DNA of 64,000 nucleotides from Bacillus canaveralius (lineage in GTDB: Bacteria; Bacillota; Bacilli; Bacillales; Cytobacillaceae). Numbering within the stretch: position 1 is the stretch's first letter; the number at the start of each line of letters is the position of its first letter. The translations under genes were made by a program, and so were the position numbers. Below are positions 1-8,937 of this stretch, piece by piece. The notes below the pieces were generated by a model. The model saw only the letters and a program-made list of their open reading frames with translations, searched no databases and had not been told where the DNA came from. The stretch is taken from the NCBI RefSeq assembly GCF_002860125.1, contig NZ_PGVA01000028.1, positions 62,001-126,000 of the forward strand, read 5' to 3'.

Positions 1-210
1 GATCAGGAAATCGTCTTAACGATTTCAGACGAAGCGACACAGTTTATCGCTGCACACGGATTTGACCCTGTATACGGGGCAAGGCCATTAAAGAGGTATA
101 TTCAGCGCCATGTAGAGACGAAGCTTGCCCGACAAATCATCGCCGGTGAAATTACAGGGAAAAACAAGGTCCATATTGCCGTTGAAGGAAACGAGTTGGT
201 TCTTAAGTAA
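1..210 (+). CDS. clpB: ClpB disaggregase, C-terminal end (partial)
   Basis: This is the last 69 codons of an open frame that enters from the left edge and stops with TAA at 208-210. The peptide contains HGFDPVYGARPLKRYIQR, the hallmark of the small C-terminal (D2) domain of ClpB/Hsp100 chaperones. ClpB works with DnaK to pull apart aggregated proteins in the cytoplasm. The short tail after this motif (through NELVLK) is typical of ClpB rather than ClpC or ClpE. B. subtilis lacks clpB, whereas other Bacillaceae such as the B. cereus group carry it near fabH, so this neighbour helps place the organism. Start and regulation lie outside the window. Confidence 0.9.
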   Translation, partial: DQEIVLTISDEATQFIAAHGFDPVYGARPLKRYIQRHVETKLARQIIAGEITGKNKVHIAVEGNELVLK

Positions 211-216
211 TCGAAA

Positions 217-250
217 AAAAAATCATCCTTCTAAAAAGGATGATTTTTTT
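217..250 (+). terminator. Rho-independent terminator of clpB
   Basis: A hairpin with arms AATCATCCTT and AAGGATGATT around a short loop is followed by a run of T, just after the clpB stop. The A-run on the other side means it could also serve the minus-strand yjzD. Confidence 0.85.
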
Positions 251-283
251 GTGTATATCGCGGGTAACTGTTTCGTAAACGGG

Positions 284-466
284 TCAGTGCTTTTCAACAG
301 GGTCATTCGGCAAAATTTGTGTTACAACAATAATTAATACGGTTGCAATGACCGCCAGGATCGATCCGGCAGTTAAGTCAAATTCGGCACCCATCATTGC
401 GCCGGTTACATAATTCAACATTTGGATAAGAAGAAAAGTCCAAAAGAAGGTCCAGAAATAACGCAT
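284..466 (-). CDS. yjzD: Small DUF2929 membrane protein, YjzD-like
   Basis: A 60-residue protein beginning MRYFWTFFWTFLLIQML has two hydrophobic segments (about residues 3-22 and 32-52) and a short polar tail, matching the DUF2929/YjzD family of unknown function. The ATG at 466 is chosen because GAGGTG lies about 8 bases upstream; a GTG at 475 in the same frame would overlap that site. It lies between clpB and yjaU on the opposite strand, the position of yjzD in related bacilli. The role is unknown; it probably sits in the cell membrane. Confidence 0.8.
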   Translation of the reverse strand: MRYFWTFFWTFLLIQMLNYVTGAMMGAEFDLTAGSILAVIATVLIIVVTQILPNDPVEKH

Positions 467-702
467 AGTATTCACCTCATAAAAATTCCTTTTAAGTAAC
501 AGCTGTAGTAGCCGCTTTTGCTGTTTTTATTTTATCATAAGAATAGCAAATAATAAATGTGTTAGTAAGCATTTCTCTCAATTAAGCGGCAGGCTTTTTT
601 TAAAATAATCAGCTTTTCCCTATTAGACTGGGCAAACTCCCGTTCAATTTGTGATAGCTGTCATACATTATTATGATTAAAGTGATAAAGGAGTTTTTGA
701 GC

Positions 703-1440
703 ATGGAAAACCGGAACTTTCAGTTGGATACCGAATGGAACATGGTTCATTATCCCGAAAAGCCGAATGGTTTCGGTATCTTGATTATTGGAGATGATCG
801 GCAGTTTGTTGATGCGAAAAATAGCTTTTGGACGCAAAATGAGGGTAAGAACACATTGCTTAAAAAGCTTAAAGAGAGCGGATACACAGTCTTCTATTCG
901 AATCTTTACGGGAAGAATTGGGGGAGCAAAAAAGCAGCAAAGCTTGCACATCGATTATATGAACATATCATGAAGAATGAGATATTGAACGAAAAGGTTC
1001 ATATTTTAGCCGAAGGTATGGGGGCATTAACCGCTTTAAAGCTAGCTTCGGAAATGGGACCTGCTATTCGGTCATTCGTATTTATAAATCCGGTGCTGTC
1101 ACTAACCCACCATCTTGAACTAGAGAAAGAACATAAGTTTTTCTATAAAAAGCTTGTCAAGGAAATAGCCGCAGCCCACGAAGTAGGGTCGGAAGAAATT
1201 GAAGAAACGATTCGTCTTGAAGGCAGGATCCCTGATATAAACGGGCAGATTCCAATGCTGATGATTCATGTGCTGGCTGGGAAGCGCAGCTTTGACCAAT
1301 TTTCAGCGATGAAAAAGCTTCTGAACGAGTGGAAAGAGAAACAAATTCCTGTGTCGATCTGCTATATTCTCCCGGAAAAAAATCAGCAGATTGGACGCCA
1401 GGTTATTAAGTTTTTTAAGAAACATGAAAGTATATTGTAA
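703..1440 (+). CDS. yjaU: YjaU-like alpha/beta-hydrolase-fold protein
   Basis: A 245-residue protein with an alpha/beta hydrolase pattern: a strand and turn near GFGILIIGDDR, a nucleophile-elbow segment ILAEGMGALTAL, and the strand SFVFINPVLSL. The elbow reads A-E-G-M-G where active enzymes have G-x-S-x-G, so the nucleophilic serine is missing and catalysis is doubtful. AAAGGAG lies 9 bases before the ATG at 703, which decides this start over an in-frame ATG at 673. Position and strand (yjzD, yjaU, yjaV, med) match B. subtilis yjaU. The function is not known; a binding or scaffold role is as likely as an enzymatic one. Confidence 0.75.
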   Translation: MENRNFQLDTEWNMVHYPEKPNGFGILIIGDDRQFVDAKNSFWTQNEGKNTLLKKLKESGYTVFYSNLYGKNWGSKKAAKLAHRLYEHIMKNEILNEKVHILAEGMGALTALKLASEMGPAIRSFVFINPVLSLTHHLELEKEHKFFYKKLVKEIAAAHEVGSEEIEETIRLEGRIPDINGQIPMLMIHVLAGKRSFDQFSAMKKLLNEWKEKQIPVSICYILPEKNQQIGRQVIKFFKKHESIL

Positions 1441-1523
1441 TAAATATAGTGCAAAGTCTGTGAGAAATAATTTACTTTCCTTGAGCATAGGATACAGTGA
1501 CAGTGGTTCAGGGAGGCATCATA

Positions 1524-2378
1524 ATGGACAAGGCAATTATAATCGGCGCGTTTGAATTTATCGGCTTTAATCTTACTAAACATCTGCTTGATGAAGGTAT
1601 TGAAGTGGATGGTATTCATACAGATACCGAAAATGAAGGTTTTTTTGTAAATGGAAAACGCCTTGAGATTGGCAGAAATGCTAATTTTAAAGAAATAGAG
1701 TTTGAAGATTGGATGAGATCGAAAGACGTTTCGGAGCATCAAACTGTTACGGTCATTTCATTATACGATTATTTTATTAATCATCGGGAATCGCTGTTGT
1801 TTTCCGATCACGGTTTGTGCGATAAGCTGCAGAAGATCCTGTCATACCATGCCCGGACAGTATTGTTGCTGCCGGCCCAATATTATTTTCAGAAGGGGTT
1901 CACCGATTTTGAAAAAACAGCCGGCAGCGATTTATCTACATTATTAAAGGAAGAAGATCCGGCACTGCTAAAAATCTATTTGCCAACAGTTTACGGGCCT
2001 TGGCAATCACCAGCCAGCCTGTTTCAGCAGTGTTTTTTGAAAGAGTTGGACCCGGCGTATTCGATTCCTGAAAATGATCACCGTGAATGGACGGACGATG
2101 CGATTTATGTAGATGCTGTTGTTGAGACAATCGGGATACTCATCAACCAAACAATAGCCGGCAGCTTTTTGCTGGCCAATGAAGAAACAGGCCACTGGCA
2201 CAAATGCGCAGAACTTCTTGGCATAGATAATGCTATCGATCGAAACATCCAGACAAAAAAATTGCATGATAAGAACGACATTGAGGTCCAAAAGGTAAAA
2301 ATGAGTATAACTGCCCGAGAAGGTATTAAGAAGCAAAAAGAGCACTTGGAAAACTCACTGTTATTTGAGAACGATTAA
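1524..2378 (+). CDS. yjaV: YjaV-like NAD(P)-binding epimerase-family protein
   Basis: A 284-residue protein whose N-terminus (DKAIIIGAFEFIGFNLTKHL) is a Rossmann strand-turn-helix of the extended short-chain dehydrogenase family. The usual GxxGxxG is reduced to GAFEFIG, missing the middle glycine. A segment LPTVYGPWQSP matches the substrate-loop region of NAD-dependent epimerases. No clear YxxxK catalytic pair is evident, so dinucleotide-dependent catalysis is uncertain. GGGAGG precedes the ATG at 1524. It follows yjaU in the same orientation with an 83-base gap, as in B. subtilis, and may share its transcript. The role is unknown. Confidence 0.75.
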   Translation: MDKAIIIGAFEFIGFNLTKHLLDEGIEVDGIHTDTENEGFFVNGKRLEIGRNANFKEIEFEDWMRSKDVSEHQTVTVISLYDYFINHRESLLFSDHGLCDKLQKILSYHARTVLLLPAQYYFQKGFTDFEKTAGSDLSTLLKEEDPALLKIYLPTVYGPWQSPASLFQQCFLKELDPAYSIPENDHREWTDDAIYVDAVVETIGILINQTIAGSFLLANEETGHWHKCAELLGIDNAIDRNIQTKKLHDKNDIEVQKVKMSITAREGIKKQKEHLENSLLFEND

Positions 2379-2586
2379 ACCAGAATATGAGATAAAAGGA
2401 AAAAAATCTTTTCAATTAATTCACATCGGGGTAGAATGAAAGATATTGAGCATTGACCTTGGGGCTCACAAATATTGTAAGCCCCACTGCTTTTGGGGTG
2501 AATGAAAGCGGCTCTTGACGATATTTCGTTCGGATTTGGGAGAGATTCTCTTATTATTTGACAGGGCAAAAAAGGAGCTGCATAAC

Positions 2587-3537
2587 ATGCTGAAACGTTT
2601 CGTAGTCTTACTCTTATGCCTTCTTTTGCTGGCCGGCTGTGATCAGCCAATAAAATCAGGGGAATTGGAAAAGGTAGGTTTACTCGTGCCCGAAACGATT
2701 AACGATCAAGTCTGGGGCACAAAAGGGTACAAAGGAATGCTGAAAATCCAATCCCATTTTAACGTCGATGTTTATTATAAAGAGGACATGAATTCGGAAA
2801 TGATTGTCGAACGGGCTGTAGAAGAATTTGCCCAAAAGGGAGTCAATTTAATTTTCGGGCATGGCAATGAATATGCAGTTTATTTTAACCATCTATCGGA
2901 AAAATACCCCGATATTCATTTCGTAAGCTTCAATGGCGACGCCCAAAACGAAAATACAACCAGCTTGAATTTTGAAGGGTATGCAATGGGTTTTTTCGGG
3001 GGAATGGTTGCCTCCCATATGTCAAAAACAAAACGTGTTGGCATCATTGCAGCGTATGAATGGCAGCCTGAAGTGGAAGGCTTTTATGAGGGTGCCCTTT
3101 TTGAAGATAACGAAGTGAAAGTTGAGATTGAATACGTCGGGCACTGGGACGATGACCAGGGCGCAATTCTTTATTTGGACAAGATGATTGATGAAGGGGC
3201 AGATGTCATCTATCCCGCAGGTGACGGCTATAACGTGCCGATTATTGAAAAAGTAAAAGAACACGGGCTCTATGCCATTGGTTATATTTCCGATCAAGCA
3301 GACCTCGGAGAAACGACGGTTTTGACGAGTACGGTCCAGCATGTCGACAAGCTCTATGAAGTTGTTGCAGAAGAATTTGATAATGGGAAACTTAAAGCAG
3401 GCAATTTATACTATGATTTCAGCGACGACGTTATAACGCTTGGGGAATTCAGTTCTGATGTCGATAAAGAATTCGAAAACGAAATTCACAAGCATATCGA
3501 AGTGTATCGTGAAACCGGCAAACTGCCAAATGAATAA
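2587..3537 (+). CDS. med: Med lipoprotein, positive regulator of comK
   Basis: A 316-residue protein with a lipoprotein signal (MLKRFVVLLLCLLLLAGC, lipobox LLAGC), so it is expected to be lipid-anchored outside the membrane. The rest is a PnrA/Bmp-type periplasmic-binding fold: ETINDQVWGTKGYKG, FGHGNEY, HFVSFNGDAQ, and GADVIYPAGDG are recognisable. Family knowledge: B. subtilis Med promotes competence by raising comK expression, and PnrA relatives bind nucleosides. The ATG at 2587 has AAGGAG 9 bases upstream and starts the signal peptide; an upstream in-frame start would put 24 residues before it. comZ follows after 23 bases, the conserved med-comZ pair. Confidence 0.87.
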   Translation: MLKRFVVLLLCLLLLAGCDQPIKSGELEKVGLLVPETINDQVWGTKGYKGMLKIQSHFNVDVYYKEDMNSEMIVERAVEEFAQKGVNLIFGHGNEYAVYFNHLSEKYPDIHFVSFNGDAQNENTTSLNFEGYAMGFFGGMVASHMSKTKRVGIIAAYEWQPEVEGFYEGALFEDNEVKVEIEYVGHWDDDQGAILYLDKMIDEGADVIYPAGDGYNVPIIEKVKEHGLYAIGYISDQADLGETTVLTSTVQHVDKLYEVVAEEFDNGKLKAGNLYYDFSDDVITLGEFSSDVDKEFENEIHKHIEVYRETGKLPNE

Positions 3538-3560
3538 GGATTATGATGGAGGTTTTTACT

Positions 3561-3752
3561 TTGCAAGATAAAACGATGGAATTTATGCAGATTGCCATGA
3601 AATATCTGCCTGAAGCAAAACAGCAGCTTGATGAGGCAGGCGTAGAGCTGACGCCCGATTTGATTCAGCCATTTATGTCGATATTCACAAAAGTCATGTC
3701 AGAAGCATATGAGCTTGGCAGAGAAGATGCGCTAAACGAAAAAAATAAATAA
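3561..3752 (+). CDS. comZ: ComZ, repressor of comG expression
   Basis: A 63-residue protein, the same length as B. subtilis ComZ, with the conserved core FMQIAMKYLPEAKQQL and a C-terminal SEAYELGREDA. ComZ lowers expression of the comG DNA-uptake operon and is made from the med-comZ message. The start is TTG at 3561: GGAGG lies 8 bases before it. An in-frame ATG at 3546 would overlap this site. It follows med by 23 bases. Confidence 0.88.
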   Translation: MQDKTMEFMQIAMKYLPEAKQQLDEAGVELTPDLIQPFMSIFTKVMSEAYELGREDALNEKNK

Positions 3753-3783
3753 AGAGTGCCGCTTGTCAGCGGCCGGCCTCTAA

Positions 3784-3823
3784 ACTCACCCTGGCATCAA
3801 TCCGCACGGGTGGGTTATTTTTT
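3784..3823 (+). terminator. Likely terminator after comZ
   Basis: CTCACCC and GGGTGGG (one G-T pair) form a stem over a loop of about 16 bases, followed by TTATTTTTTT. It lies between the convergent comZ and yjzB-like genes. Confidence 0.6.
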
Positions 3824-4042
3824 TGGGAAGTATTTTTTCACAACAGGTGTAACCATATTAAGGAGCGGCTTTAGCTCTTTAACGGATTCGACAATATGAT
3901 CTACTTGTTCGATTATTTGCATGTAGTTAATCTCATCATTTACGGATTTGTGCGGTTGGTTTTTCGGCGCACCGAACATAAACCGGGAAAAACGGTCCTC
4001 TCCCCTTATGCTTACAGGAGTGTTTTCTTCTTCTAACCCCAT
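3815..4042 (-). CDS. yjzB: Small protein at the yjzB position
   Basis: A 75-residue protein with a polar N-terminus (GLEEENTPVSIRGEDRFSRF), a central helix (NYMQIIEQVDHIVESVKEL) and a basic end (TPVVKKYFPKK). AGGAGGT precedes the ATG at 4042. It lies between comZ and fabH on the opposite strand, where B. subtilis has yjzB. The ELKPLLNMVTPVVKK tail resembles that of small sporulation-associated proteins of the YppG/YqfQ kind, but this is only a resemblance. The symbol rests on position more than on recognised sequence. Confidence 0.6.
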   Translation of the reverse strand: MGLEEENTPVSIRGEDRFSRFMFGAPKNQPHKSVNDEINYMQIIEQVDHIVESVKELKPLLNMVTPVVKKYFPKK

Positions 4043-4184
4043 GTCATTACCTCCTTCGATCGCTTTTGTTAGTAAAATATGAATGAACGGCCTCGAATGC
4101 GCTGGACAACTGTCTAAGCTGATGGATTTTTAGGAAAGGGAACGATGATAAAATAGTTGCGTTTTAGCTCCATTTTTAATAAAA

Positions 4185-4202
4185 TTAGTACCAAGTCATA
4201 AT
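4185..4202 (+). promoter_or_regulatory. FapR operator upstream of fabH-fabF
   Basis: The site TTAGTACCAAGTCATAAT differs from the recalled FapR consensus TTAGTACCTAGTCTTAAT at two positions. FapR is the malonyl-CoA-sensing repressor of fatty-acid synthesis in bacilli. It lies about 100 bases before the fabH start, where B. subtilis fabHA-fabF has its FapR box. A second copy precedes fabI at 49262. Confidence 0.82.
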
Positions 4203-4299
4203 AATAGATAATAAATATGAAGCAGGGTGGCCTCCGTAGATGGGGCTTTTGCCAATAATTTTTAAAAAACGTCGAATAACAAAAAAAGGAGTTGGCTTC

Positions 4300-5232
4300 A
4301 TGAACGCTGGGATCATTGGAATTGGCAAATGTTTGCCGGAAAAAATCGTAACCAACCATGATTTAGAGAAAATAATGGATACCTCTGATGAATGGATCAG
4401 AACCAGAACGGGAATAGAAGAAAGAAGAATTGCCGATCAAGACACAGACACTTCGGATCTCGCCTATCAAGCAGCAGTAAACGCGATTGAGAATGCGGGA
4501 ATTAACGCGGAGCAACTGGATTTAATCCTAGTCGCAACCGTTACGCCCGATCGGCCATTTCCATCAGTATCTTGTATGCTCCAGGAACGTCTCGGCGCGA
4601 AAAAAGCAGCCGCAATGGATATAAGTGCAGCGTGTGCCGGCTTTATGTATGGAATGATTACAGCCAAGCAATTTATTGAAACTTCGGCATATAAATATGT
4701 TTTGGTTGTTGGTGTTGAAAAACTTTCGAAAATCACCAATTGGGAGGACCGGAACACAGCCGTATTATTTGGGGACGGTGCCGGAGCTGTGATCATGGGA
4801 CCCGTTAGTGAAGAACGGGGGATACTCGCTTTCGAATTAGGCGCAGATGGTACAGGAGGAAAACACCTGTACCAGGACGAATATCTCATTATGAACGGAA
4901 GGGAAGTATTCAAATTTGCCGTCCGGCAAATGGGAGAAAGCTGTATAAATGTTTTGGAGAAGGCTGGCCTCAAGAAAGAGGACGTCGATTTCCTGGTTCC
5001 CCATCAGGCTAACATTCGCATTATGGAAGCAGCGCGTCAGCGGCTAGAGCTTCCTGAAGATAAAATGTCGAAAACGGTCCATAAATACGGGAATACCTCA
5101 GCCGCATCGATACCTATTTCGATGGTAGAGGAGCTTGAGGCTGGTAGAATAAAAGATGGGGATGTAATCGTTATGGTAGGGTTTGGAGGAGGCTTAACAT
5201 GGGGCGCGATTGCGCTTCGCTGGGGACTTTAA
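4300..5232 (+). CDS. fabHA: Beta-ketoacyl-ACP synthase III
   Basis: A 310-residue KAS III that condenses acetyl- or branched acyl-CoA with malonyl-ACP to begin each fatty-acid chain in the cytoplasm. The catalytic triad is visible: Cys112 in DISAACAGF, His in VPHQANIRI, Asn in [10 protein letters not shown]. Length and motifs match FabH. The start at 4300 has AAGGAG 9 bases upstream and gives the family N-terminus [14 protein letters not shown]; an upstream ATG at 4240 has no such site. fabF follows after 87 bases in the same direction, as in B. subtilis, and a FapR operator lies upstream. B. subtilis has two FabH enzymes; this is the one paired with fabF. Confidence 0.96.
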   Translation: MNAGIIGIGKCLPEKIVTNHDLEKIMDTSDEWIRTRTGIEERRIADQDTDTSDLAYQAAVNAIENAGINAEQLDLILVATVTPDRPFPSVSCMLQERLGAKKAAAMDISAACAGFMYGMITAKQFIETSAYKYVLVVGVEKLSKITNWEDRNTAVLFGDGAGAVIMGPVSEERGILAFELGADGTGGKHLYQDEYLIMNGREVFKFAVRQMGESCINVLEKAGLKKEDVDFLVPHQANIRIMEAARQRLELPEDKMSKTVHKYGNTSAASIPISMVEELEAGRIKDGDVIVMVGFGGGLTWGAIALRWGL

Positions 5233-5319
5233 ATTGGTGGCCCATATTTAAAGCAGAGTCCAGCCTGTTTTCACGCTAACAAGATCAATACAATTTGATG
5301 GTAAGGAGATGCGATATAA

Positions 5320-6558
5320 ATGGAAAATCGAAGGGTAGTAGTCACCGGACTCGGTGCGGTCACACCGTTAGGCAACGATGCTGAAACTTCATGGCAGAAC
5401 GCCATTGCAGGAGTTTCAGGGATCGGGTTAATGACAAGGGTAAACCGTGACGAATATCCCGCAAAGGTATCTGCAGAGTTAAAGGACTTTAACGTGGAAG
5501 CCTTTATTGAGAAAAAAGACGCAAGAAAAATGGACCGCTTTACACATTATGCTGTAGCGGCTTCGTTGATGGCTGTAAAAGACGCGGGTCTTGAAATCAA
5601 CGAGAAAAATGCACCAAGAGTGGGGGTCTGGATCGGTTCCGGAATTGGAGGAATGGAAACATTCGAACAACAGTATGAAACCTTCCTTAATCGAGGTTAT
5701 CGCCGCGTCAGCCCGTTCTTCGTACCGATGATTATTCCTGACATGGCAGCTGGCCAGGTATCGATTACTCTGGGTGCCAAAGGCTTTAATTCATGTACAG
5801 TAACCGCTTGTGCTACAGGAACAAATTCAATTGGGGATGCGTTCAAGGTAATCCAGCGCGGAGATGCAGATGTGATGGTTTCTGGAGGCGCAGAGGCTCC
5901 GATTACAAAAATGTCTGTTGCCGGCTTCTGTTCCAACACGGCACTTTCGACAAATCCTGATCCTGCCACAGCGAGCCGTCCCTTTGATATCAACCGTGAC
6001 GGGTTCGTAATCGGGGAGGGTGCAGGTATCGTTGTCCTTGAAGAACTTGAACACGCTAAAGCTCGCGGCGCCAAAATCTACGCGGAAATTGTTGGCTATG
6101 GTGCGACAGGGGATGCCTACCATATCACGGCACCGGCTCCTGCAGGCGAGGGCGGAGCCCGGGCGATGAAAATGGCACTTGAAAACGGTGGGTTGAACCC
6201 GGAAGAAATTGATTATATCAACGCCCACGGCACTAGCACAGAGTACAATGATAAATTTGAAACGCTCGCAATCAAGGAAGTATTCGGAGACCATGCGTAT
6301 AAGCTGGCGATCAGCTCAACAAAATCGATGACAGGCCACTTACTTGGTGCAGCAGGTGGGGTTGAAGCAATCTTTACTGTTCTAGCCATAAACGAAGGAG
6401 TCTTGCCTCCAACAATCAACTTGCAAAATCCGGATCCGGAATGTGATCTTGATTACATCCCAAACAAAGCCCGCACGCAGGAAATAACAGCTGCAATCAG
6501 CAATTCACTTGGCTTTGGCGGTCATAATGCGACACTCGCATTTCGCAAATACGAATAG
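5320..6558 (+). CDS. fabF: Beta-ketoacyl-ACP synthase II
   Basis: A 412-residue KAS II that elongates acyl-ACP with malonyl-ACP. The thiolase-fold active site is intact: Cys164 in [14 protein letters not shown], His in [11 protein letters not shown], and His in [20 protein letters not shown] precedes the ATG at 5320. It shares the FapR-controlled promoter of fabH. In B. subtilis the next gene is yjaZ; here 22.8 kb of accessory DNA separates fabF from yjaZ at 29327. The sequence just after the stop carries a terminator related to those at 13.5 and 29.2 kb. Confidence 0.96.
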   Translation: MENRRVVVTGLGAVTPLGNDAETSWQNAIAGVSGIGLMTRVNRDEYPAKVSAELKDFNVEAFIEKKDARKMDRFTHYAVAASLMAVKDAGLEINEKNAPRVGVWIGSGIGGMETFEQQYETFLNRGYRRVSPFFVPMIIPDMAAGQVSITLGAKGFNSCTVTACATGTNSIGDAFKVIQRGDADVMVSGGAEAPITKMSVAGFCSNTALSTNPDPATASRPFDINRDGFVIGEGAGIVVLEELEHAKARGAKIYAEIVGYGATGDAYHITAPAPAGEGGARAMKMALENGGLNPEEIDYINAHGTSTEYNDKFETLAIKEVFGDHAYKLAISSTKSMTGHLLGAAGGVEAIFTVLAINEGVLPPTINLQNPDPECDLDYIPNKARTQEITAAISNSLGFGGHNATLAFRKYE

Positions 6559-6570
6559 AATAATGAAAAG

Positions 6571-6629
6571 AGAGCGGTCATCAATATCGCTTGTGAGGCT
6601 GTCGAGAAACTCGACAGCCTTTAATTTTT
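6571..6629 (+). terminator. Terminator after fabF, first of three related junction sequences
   Basis: Two elements sit together. At 6571-6590 is AGAGCGGTCATCAATATCGC, a degenerate relative of AGAGCGG-CAAATACCGC found at 13488 and 29226. At 6596-6620 is a perfect hairpin with 11-base arms AGGCTGTCGAG and CTCGACAGCCT around AAA, followed by TTAATTTTT. The same arms and tail recur at 13509-13541 with loop TTT. The hairpin should end fabF transcripts. Confidence 0.85.
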
Positions 6630-6681
6630 GTCTCCAAATGTTGGGTCTACACAGAAACATTTCACCTAGACAAATTTGTAA

Positions 6682-6710
6682 TTGTCTAGACAAATTTACA
6701 TAAATATAGT
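6682..6710 (+). promoter_or_regulatory. GntR-type operator overlapping a promoter
   Basis: TTGTCTAGACAA (6682-6693) is a perfect 12-base palindrome of the GntR/HutC operator kind (core TCTAGA). Wider arms AAATTTGT (6673) and ACAAATTT (6690) enclose it, and a half copy CTAGACAAAT lies at 6666. TTGTCT (6682) and TATAGT (6705) are spaced 17 bases and could be -35 and -10, so a bound regulator would cover the -35. A second -10-like TATAAT is at 6754. This predicts that the adjacent GntR gene represses itself and its operon. Confidence 0.65.
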
Positions 6711-6781
6711 TTTTTCCTTACTTTCGGTCAATTTAGGATTAACAATCGCCACTTATAATGAAGGTAACAAGGAGGAGGTAG

Positions 6782-7519
6782 ATGAGAACTGTTAAGTATT
6801 TAAACATCAGTTATAAAATATATAAACACTACATCTCAAAGAAAGATGGGACAACGAAACGACTGCCAGGCGAAAAGGAGTTATCGGAACAATACAGTGT
6901 GAGCAGAGAAACAATTAGGAAAGCATTAAATGAGTTGATCGAACAGGGGAAAATTTATAGTATACAAGGTTCAGGCTACTACATAAAACAAGAATCACTA
7001 TCTTTAAAGAATTCTCTTAACTCGTTGTCCAGTATCACTGAAATGATTCGGAACGCTAACTTAGCTGAAGATGATATGGATACGAACATATATGTAGACA
7101 AGCCTTCAGATGAAGCAAGTGAACTGTTACAAATTGAAAAGAATGATGACGTGTATATTTTAAACAGAATACGAACAGCTAAACTCGAGCCAGTTGTATA
7201 CTCTATTAACGTTTTACCCTATAAATTAGTTGGAAATGAATTTGCACAATATTATTTTAAAGGATCGTTATCCAAGTTTTTAAAGGACTTCTATGATTAC
7301 GAAATAACTGAAGCGATCACGGAAATCCAAGCAGTAACGAGTTTAGATGAAGTACCAGCAATTTTTTCGGGCAATAATTATCCATTATTAAAATTTATTC
7401 AAACCCACTATACGATCGAGGGAAAACCGATTTTACTTTCATACGATTATATGAGGAACGACGTCATTCGTTTTTATGTTAAAAGAAATAAGAGAATAAA
7501 AGGAGGTAATATGAAATGA
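6782..7519 (+). CDS. GntR/HutC-family transcriptional regulator
   Basis: A 245-residue regulator. Residues about 5-72 form a winged helix-turn-helix (RLPGEKELSEQYSVSRETIRKALNEL then a wing GKIYSIQGSGYYI). Residues about 80-238 form a UTRA ligand domain of the HutC/TreR subfamily. The N-terminus (YLNISYKIYKHYISKKDG) matches sugar or phosphosugar regulators of this type. AGGAGG lies just before the ATG. It overlaps the next gene by 4 bases (ATGA), so it heads the transporter operon and probably binds the TCTAGA palindrome upstream. The effector is unknown; a sugar or sugar phosphate handled by the operon is likely. Confidence 0.88.
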   Translation: MRTVKYLNISYKIYKHYISKKDGTTKRLPGEKELSEQYSVSRETIRKALNELIEQGKIYSIQGSGYYIKQESLSLKNSLNSLSSITEMIRNANLAEDDMDTNIYVDKPSDEASELLQIEKNDDVYILNRIRTAKLEPVVYSINVLPYKLVGNEFAQYYFKGSLSKFLKDFYDYEITEAITEIQAVTSLDEVPAIFSGNNYPLLKFIQTHYTIEGKPILLSYDYMRNDVIRFYVKRNKRIKGGNMK

Positions 7520-8919
7520 AAAAAATTTTACTAAGTGCACTCGTATTGCTATTATCCATCAATTTTGTAGCGGGCTGCCAATCCAATAAACCTACAACCA
7601 CATCTGCTTCAACAGAAGATCTGCCAAAAGATGAAAATGGAAACAAAATTATGACGATGAAGGTTTTTACAAACGATGCTTCAGCTCCTACACGTGTAAC
7701 CAACTTTGAAGGTGCAGCAGAAAAATTGAACGCAGAGCTTGAAAAGGAAAAAGCCAATTATCGAGTGGAAATTGAACCAATTGTCAAACCAATGAGTGCT
7801 GAAGATTTTGATAAGAATTTTATCTTTGCATCCCAGTCAAACAATGCCGCGGATATCTATACAACTTCTTATGCTTCTGTCGGCTGGATGGCAGAGGGAG
7901 ATTATATCCTGCCGCTGGACAGTGTAAAGAAGGAAAAAGTGTTTGAAAATATAATGGATGGCTATTGGCAGCCAGTAACATGGGATGAGAAAGTCTATGG
8001 AGTCATTCAAGATACAGAGGCACGTGCTGTTTACTTTAATAAAGAAATTTTAAGGAAAATGGGTTGGTCAGAAGAAGATATTAACCAATTGCCAAAAAAA
8101 GCTGAAACAGGCGATTTTACTTTAAACGATATGACAGATATCGCTTTAGAAGCACAAAAAAAGGGTCTTGTAAAAAACGGGTATGAATTCGACCGCGGCC
8201 CAAATGACGTTCCAATGAATTTCTATAACTTTGGAGCAGAGCTATATGATTGGAAAAACAAAAAATTTATCCTCGATAAAGAAAAAGTTCTGAAAACATT
8301 TGAATGGATTAAAGAAAGTAAAGATAGTGGCGTCGTCCCTGCAGCAAATATGACAACAGATAAAGCAGAAAAATTGGCTAGAATGTTAAACCAGGAAACG
8401 TTGTTTGCTCAAGGCGGAATTTGGGATGAAGTAAAGTTTCGTACTCAAGGGTGGCATAAGGAATTAGGAAATGTGACTACTGATTGGATCAAACAAAATG
8501 TTGGGATTATGAATTTGCCAACAATTAAAAAAGGAAAGAAACCAATCACGGTATCGAATCCATATATCTATGTCATCTCAAAAAACACAAAATATCCGGA
8601 CATTGCGAAAAGATTGCTGGTACATGTAAGTGCCCCGGAATTACAAGCGAAGCATGCTGTTGAAACATCGCATATCCCGTTTACGCAAGAAGGACAAGAA
8701 AACGAACAAGTTAAAGCAAATGAATGGATCAACAGTGTGAAACATTTAACGAACTATTCACACTTTGCAGGGAACCATTCGGATCAGACAAAATATAGCA
8801 AAATCCTGATTGACGCTACAACTTATGTGATGTCTGGTGAAATGACACCTGAAACAGCTGTATCCTACATTGAAGAACAAATGGCACTGAACCTGAAAGC
8901 GAACTCTGTCATTAAATAA
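7516..8919 (+). CDS. Sugar-type ABC transporter binding lipoprotein
   Basis: A 467-residue lipoprotein: signal MKKILLSALVLLLSINFVAGC with lipobox VAGC, then a threonine/serine-rich linker, then a family 1 extracellular solute-binding fold. Recognisable parts are PLDSVKKEKVF, GVIQDTEARAVYFNKEIL (the usual GxPxxxxxxxLYYN region of MalE-like proteins, with D-T in place of the sugar-type motif) and YIYVISKNTKYPDIAKRLL. The start overlaps the regulator stop; AAAGGAGG sits inside the regulator end. It delivers substrate to the two permeases that follow. The ligand cannot be told from sequence; sugars are most common in this family. Confidence 0.87.
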   Translation: MKKILLSALVLLLSINFVAGCQSNKPTTTSASTEDLPKDENGNKIMTMKVFTNDASAPTRVTNFEGAAEKLNAELEKEKANYRVEIEPIVKPMSAEDFDKNFIFASQSNNAADIYTTSYASVGWMAEGDYILPLDSVKKEKVFENIMDGYWQPVTWDEKVYGVIQDTEARAVYFNKEILRKMGWSEEDINQLPKKAETGDFTLNDMTDIALEAQKKGLVKNGYEFDRGPNDVPMNFYNFGAELYDWKNKKFILDKEKVLKTFEWIKESKDSGVVPAANMTTDKAEKLARMLNQETLFAQGGIWDEVKFRTQGWHKELGNVTTDWIKQNVGIMNLPTIKKGKKPITVSNPYIYVISKNTKYPDIAKRLLVHVSAPELQAKHAVETSHIPFTQEGQENEQVKANEWINSVKHLTNYSHFAGNHSDQTKYSKILIDATTYVMSGEMTPETAVSYIEEQMALNLKANSVIK

Positions 8920-8937
8920 GAGATGTGAGGAATTTCC

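Noticed and set aside
2470-2502. GGGGCTCAC...GTAAGCCCC hairpin before med as a riboswitch or terminator
   Set aside because: The hairpin is real but is not followed by a T run, and matches no RNA family that I recognise; it may be a weak terminator of yjaV.
5697-6294. Two long minus-strand frames inside fabF
   Set aside because: Both are opposite a clear catalytic gene and have compositions typical of antisense shadows.
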